NCBI GenBank assembly: GCA_040772065.1 | Contig: JAXGYX010000001.1 | Coordinates: forward strand, 434,001-498,000 | Origin: JAXGYX01 sp040772065 | GTDB lineage: Bacteria; Bacillota; Clostridia; Saccharofermentanales; Fastidiosipilaceae | Direction: 5' to 3' | Length of the DNA: 64,000 bases | Part shown: in pieces, positions 51,343-60,359 of the stretch | Position numbering within the stretch: the stretch's first letter is position 1 | How the letters are laid out: each line of letters begins with the position of its first letter | Position numbers and translations under genes: made by a program | Notes under the pieces: model-generated | Databases searched by the model: none | Seen by the model: only the letters and a program-made list of their open reading frames with translations | What the model was told of the DNA's origin: nothing

Positions 51343-52281
51343 ATGGCCTATGCGGAATTGAAAATAAGAACCACGGAAGCGGCTGCGGATGCGGTGGGTG
51401 AGGCGCTTTTAAATGAAGGCGCTCTGGGTCTGGCCACTCAAGACCCGGCCGAGATTTTACGGATGATTCACGCACCGGGATCATTGATCGTCTCAGATGA
51501 TGAATTTGAGTCATCACTGCCGGATCATGTCTCGATCGCCGCTTATTTTCCTTCCACCGTGCTGGAGGATGTGCCGTCTTTTCGAGCCGGCATTGAGCGC
51601 GCTTTGGATCGTGTTGGAATGTTTTTGCCTGTGGGCGAAGGCTGGCACAGCTTGCGACTGATCGAGGAGGAGGACTGGGCAAACAGTTGGAAACGCTTTT
51701 ATAAGCCGATCCATATTTCCCGCCGTCTGGTTGTTTGTCCCTCATGGGAGACATATAAAGCCCGCCAAGAAGAATTGGTGATACGGTTGGATCCCGGCAT
51801 GGCTTTCGGTACGGGCAGTCACGCGTCAACCATGCTGGCCACGGAATTGCTGGATGATTTTCCGCCGACGGATAAAACAGTGTTGGACGTGGGGACCGGC
51901 AGTGGGATTTTAAGCATAGCGGCCGTTTTGCTGGGCGCCGCGTCGGTTGATGCGTTGGATATCGACCCCGAGGCGGTTGAGGTGGCCACAGCCAACGCGA
52001 TTGAAAATAAGGTTGACGCGTTGGTGAACAGCCTGTCCGGTGAATTGAAAGACGCCCCTCGCGCGAGCTATGATGTCATTTTAATGAACATCGTCGCTGA
52101 TGTGATCTCATCAGAGGCCCTCGGAGTCCGCGGCAAGCTCAAACCGGACGGTCTGTTTATCTGCAGTGGAATCGTCGATCATAAAAAACAAGAGGTGCTG
52201 AGAAAACTGAAAGAAGCCGGCCTTGAGGTGATTGAGCATCGACATAAAGAAGGCTGGAACGCACTTATGTGTAAAACTTGA
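51343..52281 (+). CDS. prmA: Ribosomal protein L11 methyltransferase
   Basis: Methylates lysines and the N-terminus of ribosomal protein L11. The 312-residue protein has the N-terminal substrate-recognition domain, the linker EEDWANSWKRFYKPIHI, and a Rossmann methyltransferase with GMAFGTGSHAST and the SAM motif VLDVGTGSGILSIAA, then NIVADVI (motif IV). TTGGAG precedes ATG 51343 by 6 bp; the in-frame GTG at 51307 lies in the terminator's U-run and has no RBS. prmA after dnaJ is the usual order in Clostridia. Confidence 0.93.
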   Translation: MAYAELKIRTTEAAADAVGEALLNEGALGLATQDPAEILRMIHAPGSLIVSDDEFESSLPDHVSIAAYFPSTVLEDVPSFRAGIERALDRVGMFLPVGEGWHSLRLIEEEDWANSWKRFYKPIHISRRLVVCPSWETYKARQEELVIRLDPGMAFGTGSHASTMLATELLDDFPPTDKTVLDVGTGSGILSIAAVLLGAASVDALDIDPEAVEVATANAIENKVDALVNSLSGELKDAPRASYDVILMNIVADVISSEALGVRGKLKPDGLFICSGIVDHKKQEVLRKLKEAGLEVIEHRHKEGWNALMCKT

Positions 52282-52649
52282 CGCTTATTTAAGTGATTAA
52301 ACAATCGTGTCACTGATTTTTGGTGTTCGCGCTGAAATCCGCTTAGCTGACAATGAAACGAGTTTGGTGATCTGCCGGCTTGTTTTTTTATGCGGCTTTG
52401 TCCGCTCTCGGCTATGGCTTTGTCCGCTCTCGGCTATATTGATCATTGTAGGGCGACAACTCCTCGTACGCGTTGGTAAAAGAAATCGCCCTGAGCGGCC
52501 ATAATTAAATTTCACCGAGGTGTCAACTGACGCAACGCGCCGCCAAGATCGGGTCGCCACCCAACATTGGCGGTGCGAATGATGTGATCGGTTTTATCAA
52601 ATGGTGAATCATATCAGGACTTGCGGGGGCGGCAAGTGATCGGGTCGGG
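52282..52649. other. Intergenic interval between prmA and apgM
   Basis: These 368 bases carry no gene I can support. They hold the 22-bp tandem duplication (52394-52437) and two hairpins near the end of apgM: 10 bp with one mismatch at 52537-52546/52567-52576, and ACTTGC/GCAAGT at 52619-52637. Either may stop apgM transcription. Confidence 0.6.
52394..52437. repeat. Exact 22-bp tandem duplication
   Basis: 52394-52415 and 52416-52437 are identical and adjacent (unit starts GGCTTTGTCC and ends CTCGGCTAT). Two copies only; probably a slippage duplication in non-coding DNA. Confidence 0.95.
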
Positions 52650-53900
52650 TCATTTCGCGAAAGGATCCACCGCATCGTCGATGAAGTGCGCGAAGAGAAG
52701 GTGACCCGCGGGGTGCCGTCCGTTCGCCGCCCGTTCACAGCTAGCCTCGTCATAGCGCACGTCGGCCGGCTGTTCAAGCCGGCGCTCGCTGTCGAACAAC
52801 ACCGCGGGTACCGGCGCGGATGAATGGGTGCGCGTCGCCAGCGGGGTCGGATGATCGGGCAACAGCAGCATGCGATAGGGCTCACCCGTCTTTTCCCTGA
52901 GTCGTTCCAAGGCCTGCCAAACCGGTCCGACGATGTGTTGATCGATCTGTTCGATCGCTTGAATTTTACCCCGGGCGTCGCCTTGATGACCGCATTCGTC
53001 GGGGGCTTCCACATGAATGTACACATAGTCGACATCGTTCATCAATGCTTGAATCGCGGCTTCGCCTTTTCCTTTGAAATTGGAGCTCAGCGTGCCGGTT
53101 GCTCCTTCGACATGAATGACTTCCATACCGCTGCTGATTCCGATTCCCTGAACCAGATCCACCGCCGAAATTACCGCTCCGTTTAGGCCGTATTTTTCCT
53201 TGAGCGGCGGCAGTGATGGACGGGTTCCCTCACCCCATGGCCATAGACAGTCGGCTGTGTTGAGTCCCCGCCCGCGTCGCGTTCTATTGACTTCGTGGTT
53301 GACCAGCAGTTCGCGACTTTTATTCATTAATTCCAAAAAAACATCTGCGCCCGGACCTTTCGGCAAAAAGTCACGCACCGGGCGGTTGGTGATGTCGTGA
53401 GGCGGGGTCAGGTCGTTGCCGCGCGGACCGCCGTGCCAGATTAGCAAATGGCGGTAACTTTTGCCGGCGAACAGTTGATACTCACGGTTGTCCAGCTGTT
53501 TTTTCAATGTCGCGACCAACTGCGCAGACTCCTCGGAGGTGATCTCACCTGACGAATAATCCAACATGACGCAGTCTTCGAGACGCGGCTCATCTGACAG
53601 CGTGACCACGTTGGCGCGGAATGCCAGATCATTGTCCTTCATGTCGATCCCCATGCTGACCGCTTCCAGCGGAGAACGTCCGCTATAATAGCGCGCGGGA
53701 TCGATGCCCATGGCTGACATGTTGGCGGTGTCACTGCCCGGGGGCATGCCGTCGGGAACGGTTTGAACGCTGTATAGGGATCCTTGGACCGCCATTCGGT
53801 CCATGTTCGGCTTGTGCGCCAAATCCAATGGGGTTTTGTTGTTTAATGGCGCAAACGGAAGATCGGCCATACCGTCCCCCAAAAATATTACATATTTCAT
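52650..53900 (-). CDS. apgM: Cofactor-independent phosphoglycerate mutase, archaeal type
   Basis: Interconverts 3- and 2-phosphoglycerate. The 416-residue alkaline-phosphatase-superfamily enzyme starts KYVIFLGDGMAD (metal Asp) and has PPGSDTANMSAMG with the phosphorylated serine, DECGHQGD, and LLLPDHPTP with the second metal site. It is the ApgM type, unrelated to the long GpmI. GGAGAA lies 7 bp before the ATG at 53900; a longer start at 53921 has no better signal. It is transcribed away from the glycogen cluster. Confidence 0.93.
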   Translation of the reverse strand: MKYVIFLGDGMADLPFAPLNNKTPLDLAHKPNMDRMAVQGSLYSVQTVPDGMPPGSDTANMSAMGIDPARYYSGRSPLEAVSMGIDMKDNDLAFRANVVTLSDEPRLEDCVMLDYSSGEITSEESAQLVATLKKQLDNREYQLFAGKSYRHLLIWHGGPRGNDLTPPHDITNRPVRDFLPKGPGADVFLELMNKSRELLVNHEVNRTRRGRGLNTADCLWPWGEGTRPSLPPLKEKYGLNGAVISAVDLVQGIGISSGMEVIHVEGATGTLSSNFKGKGEAAIQALMNDVDYVYIHVEAPDECGHQGDARGKIQAIEQIDQHIVGPVWQALERLREKTGEPYRMLLLPDHPTPLATRTHSSAPVPAVLFDSERRLEQPADVRYDEASCERAANGRHPAGHLLFAHFIDDAVDPFAK

Positions 53901-53972
53901 AAATTTCTCCAGCTCGCTCATTTGGAGATTTCACTCCGGTCGAATAACCGTTGGGTTATTCAGGTCTCAGTA

Positions 53973-53981
53973 ATTATAGCA
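53973..53981 (-). promoter_or_regulatory. Extended -10 promoter of apgM
   Basis: The minus strand reads TGCTATAAT about 75 bp before the start, the same nine bases as at rsuA and guaB. A hairpin AATAACC/GGTTATT (53943-53960) lies in its leader. Confidence 0.5.
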
Positions 53982-54136
53982 AAATATGTCGAAAAATATC
54001 TAAAACCGATCTGAAAAAGAGTTGGTCTACGAAGAATCATCAAATCGACTGCCGATCTTTGTAGGAAAAACACCTAAATAAAAGTGAGTTTTGCATATTT
54101 TTTGTTGTTAATGTACATAAAAAATCCATATTGGGG

Positions 54137-54142
54137 TATAAT
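54137..54142 (+). promoter_or_regulatory. -10 element of the glycogen operon promoter
   Basis: A perfect TATAAT about 170 bp before the glgC start codon, with no clear -35 at the usual distance. It implies a leader of roughly 160 nt. Confidence 0.45.
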
Positions 54143-54228
54143 AACTGAAAACAGTGGGGAAGAAAAAGCTGGAAGTCAGACTTTGCGTAGGGCATCCGCT
54201 ATTGTTGCAAGCAGAATCTTGATTCAAC

Positions 54229-54290
54229 TGCATCCAACGGTTTCAAAATTTCCTCGTTGACGCGATTGCCATTTTTGAAACGGTTGATGC
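54229..54290 (+). promoter_or_regulatory. Leader stem-loop in front of glgC
   Basis: The arm beginning GCATCCAACGG (54229-54248) and the arm ending GGTTGATGC (54272-54290) pair imperfectly over about 17 bases with two bulges and one mismatch. The 3' arm ends 8 bases before the GAGGAGG RBS, so folding could affect translation. The rest of the 53901-54312 interval holds the two promoters and nothing else I recognise. Confidence 0.5.
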
Positions 54291-54312
54291 AAAAACATGA
54301 GGAGGAATGATT

Positions 54313-55581
54313 TTGTCCAAGAAAAATATGATTGCCATGATATTGGCCGGCGGTCAAGGCTCGCGACTGGGATCTTTGACGAACGACGTTGCAAAGCCCG
54401 CGGTACCATATGGAAGTCGGTATCGCATAATCGACTTTCCGTTAAGTAATTGCGCGAACTCAGGAATTGACACGGTTGGCGTCCTTACGCAGTATCAGCC
54501 GTTGGACCTGAACACATATGTCGGCACAGGTCATCCCTGGGATCTGGACCGAAATGACGGTGGCGCTTATATTCTTCCTCCCTACCAAAAAATTGAAGGG
54601 ATGGACTGGTACAAGAACACCGCGAACTCGGTTTATCAGAACATTCGATTCATTGATAATTTTTCTCCCAAATATGTGTTGATTCTCGGTGGAGATCATA
54701 TCTACAAAATGAAATATGACACGATGCTGCGTCAACATATCGACAAGGGGGCGGATTGCACGATCGCCGTTTACGAGGTTCCCTGGGATGAGGCCTCCCG
54801 CTTCGGTATCATGAACACCGACGAGAGCGGATTGAACATTGTTGAATTCGAGGAGAAACCGGCGGAACCCAAGAGCAACCTGGCTTCAATGGGAATTTAT
54901 ATTTTCACTTGGGATGTGCTGCGGAAGGAACTCATCGAAGACGAGGCGAATCCGAACTCCAGTCACGATTTCGGCAAAGACATCATTCCCAGCATGTTGA
55001 GTCAGAACATGGTCCTGTCCGCCTACCATTTTTCCGGATATTGGAAGGATGTCGGCACCATCCGCAGTCTTTGGGACGCGAACATGGATATTTTGGACAA
55101 GCCGGAGGAAATCAGCTTCAAAGACCCAACCTGGCGCGTATACAGTCGAAACCCGATCAAGCCCGCGCACTACATCGGTAGCGGCGCCGTGGTGCGCAAC
55201 AGCTGCATGACAGATGGTTGCCAGATTTATGGAACCGTGGAACACTCGGTGCTGTCTCACAGCGTTGTGGTCGAGGAGGGAGCGGTGGTCAAGGATTCGG
55301 TGCTGATGCCGGGTGTCATCGTGCGCAAAAACGCGGTGGTGAACAAGGCGATCATCAGTATGGACACCGTGATTGGCGAGAACGCCAAAATCGGCGGCAA
55401 ACAGGACAAGGAGAATCCATATTACAATCAGAAACTTTGCTCAGACGAGATTTCGGTCATTGATCGCGGCTTGATGATAAAAAAAGGAGCTGTGATCCCG
55501 GGCAATACCATGGTTGAATATAGAGAAGACCTCGGCGATGAGAGCGTTGTCGAATCCACCGTTAGTGCGTTGTTCCGCTAA
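54313..55581 (+). CDS. glgC: Glucose-1-phosphate adenylyltransferase
   Basis: Makes ADP-glucose, the donor for glycogen synthesis. The 422-residue protein has MILAGGQGSRLGSLT (nucleotide-binding, about residue 10), KPAVPYGSRYRIIDF, the catalytic GGDHIYKMKYD, and a left-handed beta-helix C-terminus. GAGGAGG at 54299-54305 is one base from an ATG at 54307 but seven from TTG 54313, and the TTG start gives the normal family N-terminus (SKKNMIAMILAGG). Gram-positive enzymes of this kind usually work as a GlgC/GlgD pair. Confidence 0.95.
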   Translation: MSKKNMIAMILAGGQGSRLGSLTNDVAKPAVPYGSRYRIIDFPLSNCANSGIDTVGVLTQYQPLDLNTYVGTGHPWDLDRNDGGAYILPPYQKIEGMDWYKNTANSVYQNIRFIDNFSPKYVLILGGDHIYKMKYDTMLRQHIDKGADCTIAVYEVPWDEASRFGIMNTDESGLNIVEFEEKPAEPKSNLASMGIYIFTWDVLRKELIEDEANPNSSHDFGKDIIPSMLSQNMVLSAYHFSGYWKDVGTIRSLWDANMDILDKPEEISFKDPTWRVYSRNPIKPAHYIGSGAVVRNSCMTDGCQIYGTVEHSVLSHSVVVEEGAVVKDSVLMPGVIVRKNAVVNKAIISMDTVIGENAKIGGKQDKENPYYNQKLCSDEISVIDRGLMIKKGAVIPGNTMVEYREDLGDESVVESTVSALFR

Positions 55582-55600
55582 TTGAGTTCAGGAGGGAAAA

Positions 55601-56707
55601 ATGTTAAAGAATGCGATTGGTTTAATTATAGCGGATGACAGACGGATCACGATTGGCGATTTGTCTCGGCACCGCGCGCTTGGCGCCATCCCGTTCGGTG
55701 GTCGCTATCGGGTCATCGATTTCATCCTTTCCAACTATGTGAATACCGGTATCTACACAATCGGCGTTTCCACTTTTATGAAATATCGCTCATTGATGGA
55801 TCATTTGGGAACCGGCAGCGCTTGGGATCTGGATCGGAAAAATCAAGGCTTGCACATTCTGCCGCCAAATATCGGTGTCGAGGCGTACAACGGAAGTGGT
55901 GACGACATCGCCGGCATCTGGGATTTCTACAGAGACTTCAAACAAGATTACATTATCATCAGTTCGTGCCACACAATCTACAATATGACCTATGAGGATT
56001 TGTTGCAAAGCCATATTGACAGCAAGTCCGATATCACGGTCATGTATAATAATGATGGGATTGATTTTGGCACACCCAACACGATTTTGGATTTGGATCG
56101 TCGCAAACGGGTTAAAGGTGTCTATCAAAACCCGGACAAACCGATCAGCAACCGCTCCTCGATGGACACGATCGTCATGAGTCGTGAACTGTTCATTGAT
56201 ATCCTGGGCGGGATGATCGCGCAAGGACAACGAGACTTCGGCATAGCCACGCTGATCTATATGTTCGATGATCTGAAGGTGAGTGGATTTGAGTATAAGG
56301 GCGTCGCGCTGCGCATCAATTCATTGCAAAGTTATTTCAGTGAGACGATGAGAACGTTGGAAGACCCTGTGCGCAAAGTGCTATTTTATGGCTCCAATCC
56401 AATTTTCACAAAGGTTAAAGATGAAGCTCCGGCTTATTATAATGACAGTTGTATTGTGGACAACAGTTTGATATCCGACGGCTGTACCATCATGGGCCTG
56501 ACAAAGAATTCTTTGTTGTTCCGCGGTGTGACATTGTCCGGTCAATCAAAACTGATAAACTGCATCGTTTTCCAAGACTCCTTCATTTCCGAAGGCTGTG
56601 AATTGGAAAATGTCATCATTGACAAAGATGCGGTTATACGTCCCGGGACCAAATTGATAGGCAATGCGAACTATCCCATTGTCATTGGAAAGGGTGCAAT
56701 AGTATGA
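55601..56707 (+). CDS. glgD: GlgD subunit of glucose-1-phosphate adenylyltransferase
   Basis: GlgD is the non-catalytic partner that boosts GlgC in many Bacillota. The 368-residue protein starts LKNAIGLIIADD, without the GGQGSRL nucleotide loop of GlgC. It has AIPFGGRYRVIDFILSNYVNTGI and a SSCHTIYNMTYE segment in place of the catalytic GGDHIYKM. The missing loop is normal for the family. RBS CAGGAGGG. It follows glgC by 19 bp and overlaps glgA by 4 bp. Confidence 0.94.
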   Translation: MLKNAIGLIIADDRRITIGDLSRHRALGAIPFGGRYRVIDFILSNYVNTGIYTIGVSTFMKYRSLMDHLGTGSAWDLDRKNQGLHILPPNIGVEAYNGSGDDIAGIWDFYRDFKQDYIIISSCHTIYNMTYEDLLQSHIDSKSDITVMYNNDGIDFGTPNTILDLDRRKRVKGVYQNPDKPISNRSSMDTIVMSRELFIDILGGMIAQGQRDFGIATLIYMFDDLKVSGFEYKGVALRINSLQSYFSETMRTLEDPVRKVLFYGSNPIFTKVKDEAPAYYNDSCIVDNSLISDGCTIMGLTKNSLLFRGVTLSGQSKLINCIVFQDSFISEGCELENVIIDKDAVIRPGTKLIGNANYPIVIGKGAIV

Positions 56708-58191
56708 ACCAACCAAAGATTCTTTTTGTCTCATCTGAAGTGGCGCCATTCGCGAAGGTTGGCGGACTCGCAGACGTCGTCGGTGTGTTGCCGAGTGTGA
56801 TGGTCAAGGCGGGTTGTGATGCGCGTGTGATCATGCCGCTTTATCGACAAATCAAACAAAAATACGGAGATCAGTTGACCTTCAAACGCTGGACCATGTT
56901 GAAACTTGGTTGGCGTTCCATGTACAGCGGACTGTTCCAGATGGAAAAAGATGACGTCACCTATTATTTTATTGACAATGAATATTATTTTGGGCATGAC
57001 GCGATCTATCAGGACTATTCCTTTGACATTGAACGCTTCTGTTTCTTCCAACGCGCGGTGCTGGAGGTTATGGGAGATGCGATGGAATTCGAACCGGACA
57101 TCCTGCATTGCAATGACTGGCAGGCGGGTATGATTCCCTGTCTGCTTGACGCCCACTATCGCCCACACGGCTACCACACCAACGTGAAGACGGTGTTGAC
57201 AATCCATAACCTGAAATATCAGGGGATTCATGGTGTCGAGCGCATAGCGGATCTATGCGATCTTTCACCCCAGTATATGACTTCTTATGGTGTGTTGAAG
57301 GATGGCGTGCCAAACTTCCTTAAGGCGGGCATTGTCTACTCCGACGCGATTACCACGGTGTCGCCGACCTACGCCCAAGAGATTCTGACCGCGTATTATG
57401 GTGAAGGTCTGGATGGCGTGCTGCGAAATTACTCTTATAAGCTGACCGGTATTTTGAACGGGTTGGATTTGGACGAGTACAATCCGGCCACCGACAAACA
57501 CCTGGCCAAGACATACACAGTCAAAAATTACAAGAAAAACAAGGCACTCTGCAAAGAGGCCTTGCAGGAAAAATTAAATCTCGATGTCAACCCGGGCGCG
57601 CCCTTGCTGGGCGTGATCACCCGCCTGGTCGACCAGAAGGGGATCGATCTTTTGATTCGTGTCCTGGATGAAATGCTGTATGACGGCATGCAGGTCGTTA
57701 TTCTCGGCACGGGTGATCCCTACTATGAGAGCACCTTGCGCAAGATGTCCGGCAACCGCCCGCAGCAGCTTTCGATCAACATTCATTATAGCAATGAGTT
57801 GGCGCATCAGATCTATGCCGGCTCCGACATGTTCTTGATGCCATCGCTGTTCGAGCCCTGTGGACTGTCACAGATGATTGCGATGCGTTATGGCACTGTG
57901 CCGATTGTGCGTGAAACCGGCGGACTGAAGGACACGGTGTTCCCCTACAATCAATTCACCGGCGAGGGCAACGGTTTCTCCTTCAGCAATATCAACGCGC
58001 ATGAGTTGCTGTTCACCACAAAATACGCCTGTGACATCTACCGACATCATCCGGATTCTTGGGAGGGTCTGGTGCAGACAGGAATGAATGGTGACTATAG
58101 CTGGGATTCGTCGGCCGCTAAATATCTGGCTCTTTATGGAAATCTTTTTGGTCAGGATTGGCAGCCGAATTGTTTTAATAACGAGGACTGA
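56704..58191 (+). CDS. glgA: Glycogen synthase (ADP-glucose-dependent)
   Basis: Extends alpha-1,4-glucan from ADP-glucose. The 495-residue GT5 enzyme has the KVGGLADVVG N-terminal ADP-glucose motif (KILFVSSEVAPFAKVGGLADV) and the C-terminal GT-B motif PSLFEPCGLSQMIAMRYGTVPIVRETGGLKDTV, with the catalytic Glu. ATGA overlap with glgD couples translation. Followed by a terminator at 58208, so the GH13 gene behind it is probably on a separate or readthrough transcript. Confidence 0.95.
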   Translation: MNQPKILFVSSEVAPFAKVGGLADVVGVLPSVMVKAGCDARVIMPLYRQIKQKYGDQLTFKRWTMLKLGWRSMYSGLFQMEKDDVTYYFIDNEYYFGHDAIYQDYSFDIERFCFFQRAVLEVMGDAMEFEPDILHCNDWQAGMIPCLLDAHYRPHGYHTNVKTVLTIHNLKYQGIHGVERIADLCDLSPQYMTSYGVLKDGVPNFLKAGIVYSDAITTVSPTYAQEILTAYYGEGLDGVLRNYSYKLTGILNGLDLDEYNPATDKHLAKTYTVKNYKKNKALCKEALQEKLNLDVNPGAPLLGVITRLVDQKGIDLLIRVLDEMLYDGMQVVILGTGDPYYESTLRKMSGNRPQQLSINIHYSNELAHQIYAGSDMFLMPSLFEPCGLSQMIAMRYGTVPIVRETGGLKDTVFPYNQFTGEGNGFSFSNINAHELLFTTKYACDIYRHHPDSWEGLVQTGMNGDYSWDSSAAKYLALYGNLFGQDWQPNCFNNED

Positions 58192-58207
58192 TCGTTTGGC
58201 TTGATCC

Positions 58208-58245
58208 AAAATGGCTGCCTGTGTCGCGCAGGCGGCCATTTTTTT
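58208..58245 (+). terminator. Terminator after glgA
   Basis: AAAATGGCTGCCTG (58208-58221) pairs with CAGGCGGCCATTTT (58229-58242) with one G-U pair, ending in a run of seven T. Confidence 0.88.
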
Positions 58246-58316
58246 AAGTTTGGCGCGAGTCGAGGACCGCCGAAAGCTCGTCTTGTCCGGCGGACGTATG
58301 ACGCAACAGGTGTTTT

Positions 58317-60269
58317 ATGATAATTGTTCACAACTCAAGGTTATCTCTTTATCGTTCTCCGTTCGGCGCCGCTCCTACGGGCAGTCGTGTGACTTTGCAT
58401 CTGGATGTGCTCGAGACGCTGGACGAATCGATCAGGGAAGTCTCGGTCTGCTACGCTTTTGGCATGCTCTCGTTTGAGGAAAGCTATTCAGTCATGAACC
58501 AAATTGAGCGGAGAACCGATGGCGGACGATATCGAATTTCTTTTTTGTTGCCGGGCGATCGCGGATTGTTCTACTATTGGTTTAGGGTCAAGTTGCGCTC
58601 CGGCCAGACATATTATGGAGTCCCCTCTGAAAATCTTGATGGGACCACGGTGGTGACGGAGCTTACTCCGCATGTCGATCCTGCGTTTGAGCCGACTGTG
58701 CGTCCGTTTCAAATCACAATGTATGATCCGGATTTCACTCCACCTGAGTGGTTTCGTGGAGCCGTGGTCTATCAAATCTTTCCGGATCGCTTCGCCAGAC
58801 ACAGAGCGTTTGAGTTGAAAAACATGTATGAGGCGAAGCCGGTCTCCGAACGGATCTATCACGACGCCTGGGAAGAAGATGTTGATTATATCGGAAAACC
58901 GGAGACAGGGTATTTGGCGCTGGATTTCTATGGCGGAACGCTGCGTGGAATCATAGAGAAACTACCGTATCTTAGTTCCCTGAGTGTGGAGATCATTTAT
59001 CTGAATCCGATTTTTACTGCGCGCACCAATCACCGATATGACACCGCGGACTATCGCAATGTCGATCCCATGCTGGGCACCAATCAGGATTTTAGTGAAC
59101 TGGCGTCGAAGGCGGCGGACTTGGGCATGAAGATCATCCTGGACGGTGTGTTCAATCATACCGGAGCCGACAGCAAATATTTTGATCGATTCGCCCGTTT
59201 TAATAGCGCCGGAGCCTATCAATCGTTTAGAAGCAAGGAGAATTCCAACTATCTTTCCTGGTATTCTTTGGCCGAAACGGAAGAAGGTGAGATCACCTAT
59301 GAATCGTGGTGGGGCTTTGACAATCTTCCGGAGGTCAATGACGCGGAGTTATCTTACCGAGAGTATATTTTGGGGGAGGACGGTGTTGTGAGGACCTGGC
59401 TGGATCGCGGAGCGGCGGGATTTCGGTTGGATGTGTCGGATGAGCTCAGCGATTTCTTCTTAAGAGATTTAAGGAGGGCGGTCAAACATTATAAGCGTGA
59501 CGCGGTGTTGATTGGAGAAATTTGGGAAGACGCCAGCAATAAATTCTCTTATGGTCATTTCCGTGATTTCGCATTCGGACGCACACATGATTCAGCGATG
59601 GGTTATCCTTTCCGCAGCGCGGTATTGCGTTTTTTGCAAGGCGAAATTGACGCGGCCCGCATGGACAATGAGCTGGAAAGTATTCGCGAACATTATCCGG
59701 ATCCTTTTTTTATGTCAAACATGAATTTACTGGGCTCACATGATGTGGAGCGGTTTATCACCGCTGTGAGCGGAAAAAGAAATGTGACAAAGAGGAGTGA
59801 ACAAAGCAAAACTGTCTTGACCGGGGATGAGAGAAAAAGAGGTGTGCGGCTGTTGAAAATCGCATATGTTTTCTTGTTGACCTACCCCGGATGTCCTTGT
59901 ATTTATTATGGTGATGAGATCGGCATGGAAGGTTATGGCGATCCGTTTAATCGACGGACCTATCCGTGGGGAGGAGAAGACCAAGACTTGCTGGAGGTGT
60001 TTCGTAAAATGACCATGTGGCGCGGCGAATACCGTGTGCTTAGAGAAGGGAGTGTCGAAACCCTTATAGCCGAGCGGAGATTATATGTGTTTCGACGTCA
60101 ATTGCCACGGGATTTGAGATCACGCACAGATAACAAAGAACCGGTGAGCGCGCTCACACTGATCAACGCGGGCCTCGATGAGTGTGTGGTACGTGTAAAT
60201 GGTTCGGAATATCGCCTCCCTCCCGAAAGTTCCTGCTTCGCTTGTGACGGGCAAACCTGGTATGTATAA
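58317..60269 (+). CDS. GH13 glycosidase, neopullulanase/maltogenic amylase-like
   Basis: Likely breaks down alpha-glucans, including the cell's glycogen. The 650-residue protein has an N-terminal beta-sandwich domain (about 1-130) typical of neopullulanase-type enzymes. The GH13 barrel follows with region I DGVFNHTG, region II GFRLDVSDE (nucleophile Asp), region III GEIWEDA (acid Glu), and region IV LLGSHDVER. A C-terminal beta domain ends the chain. Catalytic residues are complete. No signal peptide, so it is cytoplasmic. Lies just behind the glgCDA genes. Exact specificity (pullulan, maltodextrin, cyclodextrin) cannot be read. Confidence 0.9.
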   Translation: MIIVHNSRLSLYRSPFGAAPTGSRVTLHLDVLETLDESIREVSVCYAFGMLSFEESYSVMNQIERRTDGGRYRISFLLPGDRGLFYYWFRVKLRSGQTYYGVPSENLDGTTVVTELTPHVDPAFEPTVRPFQITMYDPDFTPPEWFRGAVVYQIFPDRFARHRAFELKNMYEAKPVSERIYHDAWEEDVDYIGKPETGYLALDFYGGTLRGIIEKLPYLSSLSVEIIYLNPIFTARTNHRYDTADYRNVDPMLGTNQDFSELASKAADLGMKIILDGVFNHTGADSKYFDRFARFNSAGAYQSFRSKENSNYLSWYSLAETEEGEITYESWWGFDNLPEVNDAELSYREYILGEDGVVRTWLDRGAAGFRLDVSDELSDFFLRDLRRAVKHYKRDAVLIGEIWEDASNKFSYGHFRDFAFGRTHDSAMGYPFRSAVLRFLQGEIDAARMDNELESIREHYPDPFFMSNMNLLGSHDVERFITAVSGKRNVTKRSEQSKTVLTGDERKRGVRLLKIAYVFLLTYPGCPCIYYGDEIGMEGYGDPFNRRTYPWGGEDQDLLEVFRKMTMWRGEYRVLREGSVETLIAERRLYVFRRQLPRDLRSRTDNKEPVSALTLINAGLDECVVRVNGSEYRLPPESSCFACDGQTWYV

Positions 60270-60359
60270 TTGATTGCGAACGATTTTGACGGTCAATATA
60301 TATTTATGTGACTTTGGGATGGCCGATCATCGAGTGGCGTATTAGGGAGTGTTGTCGAT

